33,804 nucleotides of DNA from a virus. Each line of letters opens with the position of its first letter. Positions within the stretch are counted from its first letter, which is position 1. The position numbers and the translations under genes are program-made. Positions 25,427-33,100 of this stretch are shown in pieces. The stretch covers positions 11,271 to 45,074 of the IMG/VR virus record IMGVR_UViG_3300030102_003773. The stretch is one strand, 5' to 3'. The notes beneath the pieces were generated by a model. The model was not told the DNA's origin. It made no database searches and worked only from the letters and a program-made list of their open reading frames with translations.

Positions 25427-25694
25427 CTACAACTTTAGCAACTATATCTTCTTTACGGAATAATAAATGTTCTGATCCTTCTGACTCAATAGACATAGGA
25501 GTACCAAATTCACTTATTCTAACATCATCTCCAACTTTTATTTCTGTTACGTCTTCACCTACAGATATTACTGTACCTGTCATAGGATCTTCTTGTACAG
25601 AATCTGGAATATAAATTCCTGTATTACCATAAGTTTCTTTTTTTTCATGAAGTTTAATTAGGACTTTATTGCCTAATGGAATAATTTTTTGCAT
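25419..25694 (-). CDS. groES: GroES-like co-chaperonin (Cpn10)
   Basis: 91 residues, close to the 95-100 of bacterial GroES. All landmarks are present: IIPLGNKVLIKLHEKKE (first strand), a mobile loop at about 17-35 with GIYIP as the hydrophobic GroEL-binding tripeptide region, TGTVISVGED, IKVGDDVRIS, and the closing strand EHLLFRKEDIVAKVVDV. Phage GroES-like proteins (T4 gp31, RB49 CocO) replace host GroES to fold the capsid protein inside GroEL. Here it directly precedes and overlaps terL and lies five genes upstream of the capsid gene, so folding of the 539-residue capsid or another large virion protein is the natural inference. Confidence 0.93.
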   Translation of the reverse strand: MQKIIPLGNKVLIKLHEKKETYGNTGIYIPDSVQEDPMTGTVISVGEDVTEIKVGDDVRISEFGTPMSIESEGSEHLLFRKEDIVAKVVDV

Positions 25695-25714
25695 TTTTAT
25701 AGTTTTTATAGTTA

Positions 25715-26233
25715 TTACATTTGATCATAAGCCAAGCCTTGTCCTCCACGTACTTGACTTTTTTGTTCATCTTTCATATCATTATATGCTCCTTTGAATG
25801 ATTGTCTTATTTGTTCAAACTTAGCTGCAGTATTTACTAATGATGTTAAATTACCATCTCTACCATGTTCTATAGATGTGGTTTCCATATATCTTGCTAA
25901 TCTATCTAACATAGACTTAATTCCTTTATATGCTCTATATGTAGGCGTTTGATATAAATCCTCACAAAATCTTATAGCATTTCTTATTGATTCATCTTCT
26001 GGTGATTCTTCAAGTTGTATTTCATCTATAATTATTTCTTCTTTTTCATGTTCAGGCATGTTAAAAAAAGGATTCATGTCAGGATCAGGACATGTCATAT
26101 AAAAAATATATAAATAAACCTGCATGTGTGTATCAGGATATTTATCCATAATATTTTTTAAAGTTTTTAATGAATAACAATGTTCTGATGGTATTACTTT
26201 ACCATTTTGTACATCAAATAATTTTGCTAGCAT
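25715..26233 (-). CDS. Unknown acidic helical protein upstream of groES-terL
   Basis: 172 residues, mostly helical. It opens MLAKLFDVQNGKVIPSEHCY, has a central acidic region with EHEKEEIIIDEIQLEESPED, a helix ESIRNAIRFCEDLYQTPTYR and a C-terminal helical part (LTSLVNTAAKFEQIRQSFKG) ending in a basic, Gly-rich tail. It overlaps the end of the nuclease gene by 7 nt and is 20 nt from groES. Small terminase subunits are also short helical proteins next to terL, so that is a candidate role, but no helix-turn-helix is evident and I would not assign it. Confidence 0.55.
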   Translation of the reverse strand: MLAKLFDVQNGKVIPSEHCYSLKTLKNIMDKYPDTHMQVYLYIFYMTCPDPDMNPFFNMPEHEKEEIIIDEIQLEESPEDESIRNAIRFCEDLYQTPTYRAYKGIKSMLDRLARYMETTSIEHGRDGNLTSLVNTAAKFEQIRQSFKGAYNDMKDEQKSQVRGGQGLAYDQM

Positions 26234-27060
26234 AGTGGGTTATCTTTAATCCACATTATAAGACTTCTTACTTCATCTTTTAAATATGGTAAGTGATACA
26301 TTTTAATTTCTTTAATAATAGGTTCTCCATTAGAATCATATTTATTTATTGGATAGCCATATTCATCATCTTTTTCTTTTTCAAAAGATACATGTTGTAT
26401 TGTAAGTTTTCCTGCTTTAAGCTTTGGATTATGTTTTAAAATAATATACATATATAAACTTAACTGTATATTATAATGATTTAAATTACAATCATCAAGA
26501 TGAGATAGAGGTTTAAACATTTTAGATGATATACCTTCCCAGTTTATAAAACCTTTTTCTTTTATTTCTTTATTAGTTTTATAATCTGTAATGTTTACTT
26601 TTCCATTAACAACTTCTACTAAATCTGCTTGACCACAAATACATGCAGATTTTAAATAAGCAAAGTGTTCTGGATAAACACCAGGTTCTAATTTTTGATT
26701 AGGAGCTATTTTAACACCATTAGAATCAACTATTGGTTTTATGATAGGTATTTCTACACCTTCACGTTCTATTGTCTTAAAATCAAGCATATCAGATTCT
26801 CTTTGATTATGATACCAATTACCTAAATCTATAGCTCTTTCACTTTCTTTTTTCCAAATATTTATAACTTCTTTAGGTTTAAGCCCATACCATTTTGAAC
26901 GTTTATTTTTACAAGATTTTTTTGCAACAGCTTCTTGATCAAATTTAGGTTTAAACTTAGCAATAAAAGAAGTTACGCTTGTCCAATTTATTTGATCTTT
27001 TTTTAAATTTTCATCTAAACTTTGATATATGTGTCCATCTTCTTTAAATACTACAGCCAT
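26227..27060 (-). CDS. PD-(D/E)XK nuclease, RecB/Cas4/phage exonuclease type
   Basis: 277 residues. An N-terminal box GNWYHNQRE (80-88) matches the G..H....E motif found in RecB-, Cas4- and lambda-exonuclease-like enzymes. The catalytic core is GQADLVEV (D146) followed by VNITDYKTNKE (D159, K161), with a glutamate at 131 as possible additional ligand. No iron-sulfur cysteine quartet is apparent. It probably acts on DNA ends in replication, recombination or end processing before packaging. It overlaps the following 172-residue gene and lies 2 nt from the cysteine-rich zinc gene, so it belongs to the accessory operon upstream of terL. Nuclease family is clear; polarity and substrate are not. 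Confidence 0.85.
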   Translation of the reverse strand: MAVVFKEDGHIYQSLDENLKKDQINWTSVTSFIAKFKPKFDQEAVAKKSCKNKRSKWYGLKPKEVINIWKKESERAIDLGNWYHNQRESDMLDFKTIEREGVEIPIIKPIVDSNGVKIAPNQKLEPGVYPEHFAYLKSACICGQADLVEVVNGKVNITDYKTNKEIKEKGFINWEGISSKMFKPLSHLDDCNLNHYNIQLSLYMYIILKHNPKLKAGKLTIQHVSFEKEKDDEYGYPINKYDSNGEPIIKEIKMYHLPYLKDEVRSLIMWIKDNPLC

Positions 27061-27062
27061 GA

Positions 27063-27392
27063 TTATTTTAAATTTGGATTATTTTTATAGATTTCATTTA
27101 AATTATCTTCATCAACCTTTTCCATTACTTTATTCCATTTTTTTTGTGGACATGAGCTAGATAATGATCTAGTTTTAAAAGCTAAACTACAACCACAGTC
27201 AGAACAACAAGGTTGAGTACCAGGAGCAGCACAGTTATTACCTTTTAAATCTAATGCAGAACATTCTTTGCAAATTGAATATCTATCTCCAGCAATAATT
27301 TCAACATATTCTTTTTTCCAGACATTATTTTTTATTCCTTCATAAACTTGATCTAAATGTTTTACTGCATTTAATAATTTACCTAGTTTCAT
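27063..27392 (-). CDS. Cysteine-rich zinc-binding protein
   Basis: 109 residues. A helical basic N-terminus (KLGKLLNAVKHLDQVYEGIK) leads to a cysteine domain with C41xxC44, C54, C62-C63, C66, C68 and C81: eight cysteines, enough for two zinc sites. The C-terminal part is charged and helical. It overlaps the HU/IHF-like gene by 14 nt and sits 2 nt before the nuclease gene. A DNA- or RNA-binding accessory for the neighbouring nuclease or for late transcription are reasonable ideas, but nothing decides between them. I recall similar cysteine patterns (GNNCAAPGTQPCCSDCGC) in other flavobacterial phages, without known function. Confidence 0.65.
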   Translation of the reverse strand: MKLGKLLNAVKHLDQVYEGIKNNVWKKEYVEIIAGDRYSICKECSALDLKGNNCAAPGTQPCCSDCGCSLAFKTRSLSSSCPQKKWNKVMEKVDEDNLNEIYKNNPNLK

Positions 27393-27753
27393 TTTTCCAA
27401 TTTTTTTTGTTATTTATTTCATTATTCATGCGTTCTAAAGCTTTTTCCATTTTAATAAGTTTTTCTTTTACTGGTAAATGCTTACCATAACCAGAATAAG
27501 TTGTTTTTTCCATATTACCAAGCATATCTTTATGTCTTTTTATGGATTTTTCAATTCTATTTTTTCTAATTATAAAAGTACCTAAATTTGGTAAAAGAAT
27601 TCTTGTATTATCTAACTCTTCAAGATGTTTTCTTATTTCACCGTAAAAGAATCTTACAAACTCTTCTACCAAATTTTGATGTACTTCACATTCAGTTGCT
27701 ACTTCCTTATAAAATACTTTATAAGTTTTTGGTTTTATGTTATTCTTCAACAC
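27379..27753 (-). CDS. HU/IHF-fold DNA-binding protein
   Basis: 124 residues. The region 16-75 follows the HU/IHF pattern: an initial helix-turn-helix-like pair (YKEVATECEVHQNLVEEFVR), a dimerisation helix (FYGEIRKHLEELDN), then the beta strand and turn RILLPNLGTFIIRKNRIEK, equivalent to the GFGTF signature of HU. The C-terminal 40 residues are a charged helix (EKLIKMEKALERMNNEINNK) not present in canonical HU. crAss-like phages commonly carry IHF-type subunits near the packaging genes. Its likely jobs are DNA bending in packaging, replication or late transcription. It overlaps both neighbours by 14 nt, so it is co-translated with the 117- and 109-residue genes. Confidence 0.75.
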   Translation of the reverse strand: MLKNNIKPKTYKVFYKEVATECEVHQNLVEEFVRFFYGEIRKHLEELDNTRILLPNLGTFIIRKNRIEKSIKRHKDMLGNMEKTTYSGYGKHLPVKEKLIKMEKALERMNNEINNKKNWKNETR

Positions 27754-28093
27754 TAAGAATTTTATAATCTAGTAAAATAGTACCGTCAACTTGCAGTTGT
27801 ATGTCATCTGATAAAAGAATTTTTTTATTATCTTTTTCAATTAAGCCTTTGTTTTTAGCTTTTTGAATTGCATTTCTGCAAGATTGTGCACTTTTAAATA
27901 TTTGTTTTTCTGAAATAACTTTACAAAATTTGTTTAATTCTGTATTTTTTAATTTCCCTAATTCAGCTAAACATTCTAAATCAGCTTTGCTTATTTGAAT
28001 ATTATTTAAAAAACAATAAGTAACTATTTGATATTTAATAATATCATCTCTAGATACTTTAATTCTTTTATCAACTTTTTTTACGACAGCCAT
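27740..28093 (-). CDS. Small basic protein, winged-helix candidate
   Basis: 117 residues. The order of elements fits a winged helix-turn-helix: helix ISKADLECLAELGKL, helix TELNKFCKVISEKQIF, a candidate recognition helix SAQSCRNAIQKAKNKGLI, then a hairpin EKDNKKILLSDDIQLQVDG acting as a wing. The N-terminus is basic. It overlaps the transpeptidase-like gene upstream and the HU/IHF-like gene downstream by 14 nt each. A transcription regulator or the DNA-recognition subunit of the terminase would both suit this place. The fold assignment is my reading of the sequence and is moderate at best. Confidence 0.55.
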   Translation of the reverse strand: MAVVKKVDKRIKVSRDDIIKYQIVTYCFLNNIQISKADLECLAELGKLKNTELNKFCKVISEKQIFKSAQSCRNAIQKAKNKGLIEKDNKKILLSDDIQLQVDGTILLDYKILSVEE

Positions 28094-28704
28094 GTTTTTA
28101 CAATATCATTGCTGTTAAGTAGAGTATAAGTAAAACTGTTACTCCAAGTATCTCTTGCTTTTCTCATGATTTTCATAAAAAATCTCCAATCATCATTATC
28201 AGCAATTACTTGGCAACCAGCTGACCACTTATCAATCTGTGTTGACTTTTTTCCAGCATATTTAGTAGCTCTATGAATATTTATACCAAATAAACCTGTA
28301 TCTAAATTTTCTGTATTTAAATTATATATATCATCTCTATTATTATCTCTATATACAGTAACAGGTTTACATTGACCTAAAGCTTCATATCTACCTTGAT
28401 GTTTTCTAATTTTATGAGATCCTCTATATTGTCCTTCTTTTAGTATTGCAGTACCTTTTGATTCAACAATAGGAGCATCCATGTAGTGTGATCCAGGATC
28501 AGTTGTGCAATCAAATTCATAATACTTCCATACTCCATCTTCTTTAAAAGATATAGTCATAGTATCATCAAATCTATTTGTAACACGTCCTGCAGTTTCA
28601 GCATTTCTGATTCCTACAATATTTACATTGTAATCACCAGTATCAAACCATTTATAACCTTTTTTTTCTAAGGTTCTTTTTATTTGTTCTTGACTATACC
28701 TCAT
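28081..28704 (-). CDS. L,D-transpeptidase (YkuD)-like cell-wall protein
   Basis: 207 residues. The C-terminal half carries GINIHRAT (H144) and, 17 residues later, WSAGCQVI (S161-x-G163-C164), the His...SxGC catalytic arrangement of YkuD L,D-transpeptidases. Preceding words (GTAILKEGQYRGSHKI, ALGQCKPVTVYRDNNRDD) are beta-strand-like, as in that fold. The N-terminal 60 residues (QEQIKRTLEKKGYKWFDTGD) may be a small binding domain. No signal peptide or membrane segment is visible. In a lytic phage such an enzyme could act as an endolysin-like peptidoglycan hydrolase/transferase or modify the wall during infection. It overlaps a coiled-coil gene upstream by 11 nt. No holin or spanin candidate is seen beside it. 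Confidence 0.62.
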   Translation of the reverse strand: MRYSQEQIKRTLEKKGYKWFDTGDYNVNIVGIRNAETAGRVTNRFDDTMTISFKEDGVWKYYEFDCTTDPGSHYMDAPIVESKGTAILKEGQYRGSHKIRKHQGRYEALGQCKPVTVYRDNNRDDIYNLNTENLDTGLFGINIHRATKYAGKKSTQIDKWSAGCQVIADNDDWRFFMKIMRKARDTWSNSFTYTLLNSNDIVKTWLS

Positions 28705-28963
28705 CTGACACCTTTTTTAAAGTTCTTTTTACAGGTACTTCATCAGGTGTTTCATTAGATTCTTCAGTACCAGCTGACATTGCTTGTGCTAAAAACATTT
28801 GTGCTTGAACTCTTTCAGCTCTAGCTTTTTCTATGTCTCTTAAACACTCTTCATACTCTAGTTGTGCCTTTAAATGCACAATGTTTTCTTTGTAGAAGGT
28901 TGTTAACTCTTCTCTTTTTGCTGCCATTTCTTCTTCAGACAGTTCAATTTTTTCTTTTGCCAT
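28694..28963 (-). CDS. Small coiled-coil protein
   Basis: 89 residues. Residues 7-65 form one long charged helix with heptad character (SEEEMAAKREELTTFYKENI, then LEYEECLRDIEKARAERVQA), followed by a disordered acidic linker and a basic end (VKRTLKKVSDEV). No membrane segment is present, so it is not a holin. It overlaps the transpeptidase-like gene by 11 nt and is preceded by a perfect copy of the recurrent motif, making it the first gene of the operon leading to terL. Function unknown. Confidence 0.6.
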   Translation of the reverse strand: MAKEKIELSEEEMAAKREELTTFYKENIVHLKAQLEYEECLRDIEKARAERVQAQMFLAQAMSAGTEESNETPDEVPVKRTLKKVSDEV

Positions 28964-28986
28964 TTTTTTTAGTTTTATGGTTAATA

Positions 28987-29005
28987 TACATTACAAATAT
29001 ACAAA
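28987..29005 (-). promoter_or_regulatory. Motif TTTGTAWATT-N4-AYGTA, copy D (TTTGTATATTTGTAATGTA)
   Basis: Exact match on the coding strand in the 109-nt gap between phoH and the 89-residue gene, ending 23 nt before the ATG at 28963. It also contains TATATTTG (29001 to 28994), which fits the Bacteroidota -7 element, though no TTG lies at the expected -33 distance. The rest of the gap is A/T-rich with no clear terminator. Confidence 0.52.
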
Positions 29006-29072
29006 AAAATAAACAATAAAGGTTTACTTTTTTAAAATACTTTAAAAATTAAATAATAAAAGTTTAGTTTTA

Positions 29073-29738
29073 CTAGTGATAACCGTTTAAAAGATCAAGT
29101 AGTTCTTCTATTGCATCATGTCTATGTGAATCTTCTAGTACAGTTTTATAAACATGCTTAGAATTTACTAGTTTTGACATATCATGATATGCTGAATAGT
29201 TTTTATCTTTTAAATCTATTTGATATGAGTCACCACAAAAAATCATTTTAGAGTCTTTACCTAATCTTCCAATAGCCATTGCTAATTGACTTCTAGTTAA
29301 GTTTTGGAACTCATCTACTATTACAATAGAATTATCAAATGTACGGCCTCTAAAATGCGCTAGAGAGCATAATTCTATACTTTCATCTTTTTCCATTTTA
29401 TCTAATAGCTGAGGTTTGTTATAAACCTTTCTCATATTACTTCTAATTGGAACTAACCATGGTTCCATTTTTTCTCTTTCAGAACCAGGAAGAAAACCAT
29501 TATCTTCTGTTGATACAGTAGGTCTAGTGATTATAATTTTATTATACTGACGTTTAAAAAACTGATCTAAAGCTATCTGTACTGCTAAAAGTGTTTTACC
29601 ACTACCAGCTCTTCCAACAATAAAGTTATAAGGTGTTTTTAAAATTTCAGTTTTTGCTTTTTTCTGTTCATCAGATAATGTTATTGAAAATCTGATAGCT
29701 CCTTTTGGTGGAGTCTTTGTTTTGTTTGCCGTGGGCAT
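29073..29738 (-). CDS. phoH: PhoH-like ATPase
   Basis: 221 residues, shorter than bacterial PhoH but usual for phages. Walker A is GRAGSGKT at 42-49. The PhoH-specific stretch TRPTVSTEDNGFLPGSEREK lies at 71-90, Walker B is VIVDEFQNLT at about 139-148, and the sensor FCGDSYQID at 167-175. The domain corresponds to the SF1-like helicase core of PhoH. Phage PhoH genes are common in marine phages and are a weak hint of an environmental source; their role in infection is unresolved, with RNA handling suggested. It starts 15 nt after the UVR-motif gene and likely shares its promoter at 30062-30093. Confidence 0.93.
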   Translation of the reverse strand: MPTANKTKTPPKGAIRFSITLSDEQKKAKTEILKTPYNFIVGRAGSGKTLLAVQIALDQFFKRQYNKIIITRPTVSTEDNGFLPGSEREKMEPWLVPIRSNMRKVYNKPQLLDKMEKDESIELCSLAHFRGRTFDNSIVIVDEFQNLTRSQLAMAIGRLGKDSKMIFCGDSYQIDLKDKNYSAYHDMSKLVNSKHVYKTVLEDSHRHDAIEELLDLLNGYH

Positions 29739-29753
29739 ATTACAAAATTTATA

Positions 29754-30041
29754 TTACTTATTTGTATTAAACTTGTCTCTTAACTTAATACATTTTTCAA
29801 AATCATCTTTTTCAGCAAAATAATCTATAAGATTTTGTACATCATCTTTAGTAGGAATATCTGTAACATCATGCATAAATATAAATGATTCTAATTTTTC
29901 TACATTAACAATATCTTCAATTTTTTTCCCTCCTATAAGAAGGTAATACGAATTAGTAAATGCATGATGAATGAACTTATCTTCATTTTTTAATTGTTCC
30001 ATTTCTGTCATTTTGCTATATTCTTCGTAACTAAAACTCAT
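29754..30041 (-). CDS. Small protein with C-terminal UVR-like motif
   Basis: 95 residues. Residues 72-91 (IDYFAEKDDFEKCIKLRDKF) fit the UVR motif of UvrB, UvrC and McsA/ClpC adaptors (A..LdFE.Ai.LRD), a helical hairpin for protein-protein contact. The N-terminal 65 residues hold helices and a GGKK turn, without any motif known to me. It is the first gene after a good Bacteroidota promoter and is 15 nt before phoH. It could be an adaptor to host repair or Clp systems, or to PhoH; this is inference from the motif. Confidence 0.6.
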   Translation of the reverse strand: MSFSYEEYSKMTEMEQLKNEDKFIHHAFTNSYYLLIGGKKIEDIVNVEKLESFIFMHDVTDIPTKDDVQNLIDYFAEKDDFEKCIKLRDKFNTNK

Positions 30042-30061
30042 TTCATTAATGTTTTTGGCTG

Positions 30062-30093
30062 CAAAGTTATAAACTTTTTTATATAACTTGCAA
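30062..30093 (-). promoter_or_regulatory. Bacteroidota-type promoter for the UVR protein-phoH operon
   Basis: On the coding strand TTG (30093 to 30091), a 21-nt spacer, then TAACTTTG (30069 to 30062) match the Flavobacterium/Bacteroides consensus TTG-N17-23-TAnnTTTG. The expected start is 13-15 nt before the ATG at 30041. It lies in the gap after the stop of the large multidomain gene, so it would be read by host RNA polymerase. Confidence 0.65.
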
Positions 30094-30110
30094 GTGATTA
30101 TTAAATTATT

Positions 30111-33100
30111 TTATTGGTTTCTTAATATTGATCTAAATTGTGATTGTGTTGGTCCTTTATAAAAAGGATATGGTTTAAATAATGGTAAGTTTCCAATATT
30201 TGGTCCTATAATATCATCATAAACTTTGGTAAATTCTGGATTTATACCTTTAAAAGTGCTTATAGAAGGATTATTAAGAGATGTATTAAACATTCCTATG
30301 TTTTCATTATATTTTAAATTAGGATATGTTTTAAGTAATCCCGCAGTGTTTGTTGGAACTATATTTCCACTTCCAAATATTTTTGCAGCATCAGGTAATG
30401 TTTTATAACCTCTTAGTAAACTACTGGGTACTCCACTTACTTCAAATGCTCCAAATGCAGTATTTGCTAAACCTGAACCAATATTACCTTCTTGAAAATC
30501 AGTAATTGCATTAGGGAATGTATTTACTGCAGCATTAGTACCCCATCCTACATTAGCTAAATCTCCAAATGTTAAAGGTCTGCCTGTAACAGGATTAATA
30601 GAACCACTTCTAACTGTTGTTGATGGTAAACTTCCTTTACCTTTAGTAAATATATTTTTTAATTTAGTTGGTGCTTGTCTTAATACATTTAATGGAGTTG
30701 ATGCAGCTCTAGTATATAAAGATCCAACACCTTTAAAAGGTAAAACTGTACCAGCTACCATTTCTATTTGTTTAAATGCTGAAAATGGATTATAATTATA
30801 ATCTTCTACAGCTCTTTCATATCCACTTGCACCTTGAAAAGCTGGAGCACTTTGATATAAAAACATCATATTAGGCGGTATACCTTTGGCCATTGTTTCT
30901 TCATATTGTTTATATGCTTTCATATTTTCTGCATCTCTCTGTCTTTCGTAACTAGTTCTAGTATCTGGGCCTATAAATGTTTGATTTGAACGGTTATTAT
31001 TTAGTTTTTGTATATCATTAAAATTAACTTGATTTGTAACTACATTTGTATTGTCTGCTGGAATAGCATTAAGATTATTTAAATAATTATTTTGATTGTA
31101 TAATTTATTAAAATCAAGATTAATATTTGTTTTATCTTTATTTATTAATTCTGGTAAAGAATTATCATAACCTGAAACCAATGTATTAATTCCATCTTGA
31201 ACAGATTTTTGGTAATTTATATATGCTCTTTCTTTTGATCCTTCTGGAAACTGTTTATTAATATATGCTAATAAGTCTCCTCTATTTTTAAACATATTAT
31301 TATCTTTCTTTAGTTCTGCATCTATAAGTTGCATTACCTCTGTAAATTTAGGAGAAGCTATTTCTTCATATGAATATGGATGATATGGTTCACCTTTATA
31401 TGTAAACTCAAAATTATTTCCAGCTTTATTTCCAAGATTAGATATAAGAAACGGGCTATTTGTATTTTGTGCCATAGTTAAATTATCTCTAGTTTGACCA
31501 TAATAATCACCAAAATCCATATTAGCAAATTGTGGAAATAATACATTAGCGATTTCTATATCACCAGCTTTTAAATATCCTTGATACGTATTAAAATCAT
31601 CCATTGTAGTAAAATTCTCATAACCACCATATGGTTCATATAATTTATTTCGTCTTTCTAATGCTAATGCTATTTGACCAAAGCTTGGTGTTTCTGAATT
31701 ATACATTTGTGCTTTTGCTAATTGACCACCATCTTTAAAACCACCAAATGGATTTGTACCAACCATAGTATTATCTGCTGGAATTACAGTTTGATTTTGT
31801 AATTCTTGCATCATTTTTAAATTAGCTTTTTGTCTTTCTAATTCTTCTTTATTTATATTATCTATCCATGGTTGTAAATATTTCATTAAATATCCTTCAT
31901 TTCTAGCTAATGGTGAACCACCTTTTTCATCATTTCTAATATATTCTGCTAATGCTTTATCAATATTATTAGTCATAATAGCATCAGCAAATTTTGGATA
32001 TTTACTTAATTTACCAAGATTATATGTATAATCTGCAAGCATAAATTTAGTTCTATCAGGTAAATTATCATATGAATTTTCTCCATAATTAGCATCAATA
32101 TAAATTTTAGTTTTTCTTAATGCGTTATCTATATCTTCATCTTTCCATTTTTCTGCTTGTTCTAATCCTACACCGCTTTTATAGTCATTATAAATATTAG
32201 GACCTTTTCTTCCAAACCCTATTGTTGCTTGATTTTCATACGATCCATCTGCATTTTGATGATAATATGGATAAAACATACCATCTTCATATATTTTGTA
32301 ATATGTTTTGCCATCAGGTTTTAATACTGCTGAATCTTTATTTTTTACATAATCCCAACTTGTTTCTTCTTCTTGTATAAACGTTCTAAAATTATCATAC
32401 TCATCATCAAATGATGGCACCTCATTACCATTTTGATATTGTTTAATATTATATGTTTGACCACCAACTTTATATTTTAAAGGATCAGGTGTATCATCTA
32501 AAGCATAACCTTCGGTTTGTCCACCATACTCTTTAAACGGATTATAAGGTTTACGTTGTAAATCAAATATAGTACCACTATAATTATCTAAACCATATGT
32601 ATTACCTGTATTTATTAATTGTGGATTTTTTTGTAAGTTGCTATAATAACCTAATGTACCTTTTTGACTTTTTGTTAAACCATCCATAGCATTCCATCCC
32701 TGTATATTACTTATACTTGTAGCATCTGGTATTACAATTTTATTAAATCCTGCATCTTGTAAAAAGTTTAATGTTTCATTTTCAAATCTGTAATATGGTT
32801 TAGATCCTATTCTAGACATTGGAATTAAACTTTGTAAACTAAGATCCGAATTATCTATAATTCTTCTAGATGTTGGGTAAAGATTTTTACCAGTTTCAGC
32901 TAGTCTTGCTAATTCTTGTTGTTGTATATCTAAAGCATTATATTCATCAGCAAATTCATCTAATCCAAATATTTCATTTTTTCTTTGTTGAATATTATTT
33001 ATTTTATTATTTATATCATTTAAATTGCTAAAATATTTATCATTTCTTTTTTCAATTTGAGGTTTTACTTTTAATAATTCAGAACGATTTTTATTACTTA

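Noticed and set aside
25715-26233. Small terminase subunit
   Set aside because: The position is suitable and the protein is helical, but I see no DNA-binding helix-turn-helix or family pattern, so it is left unassigned.
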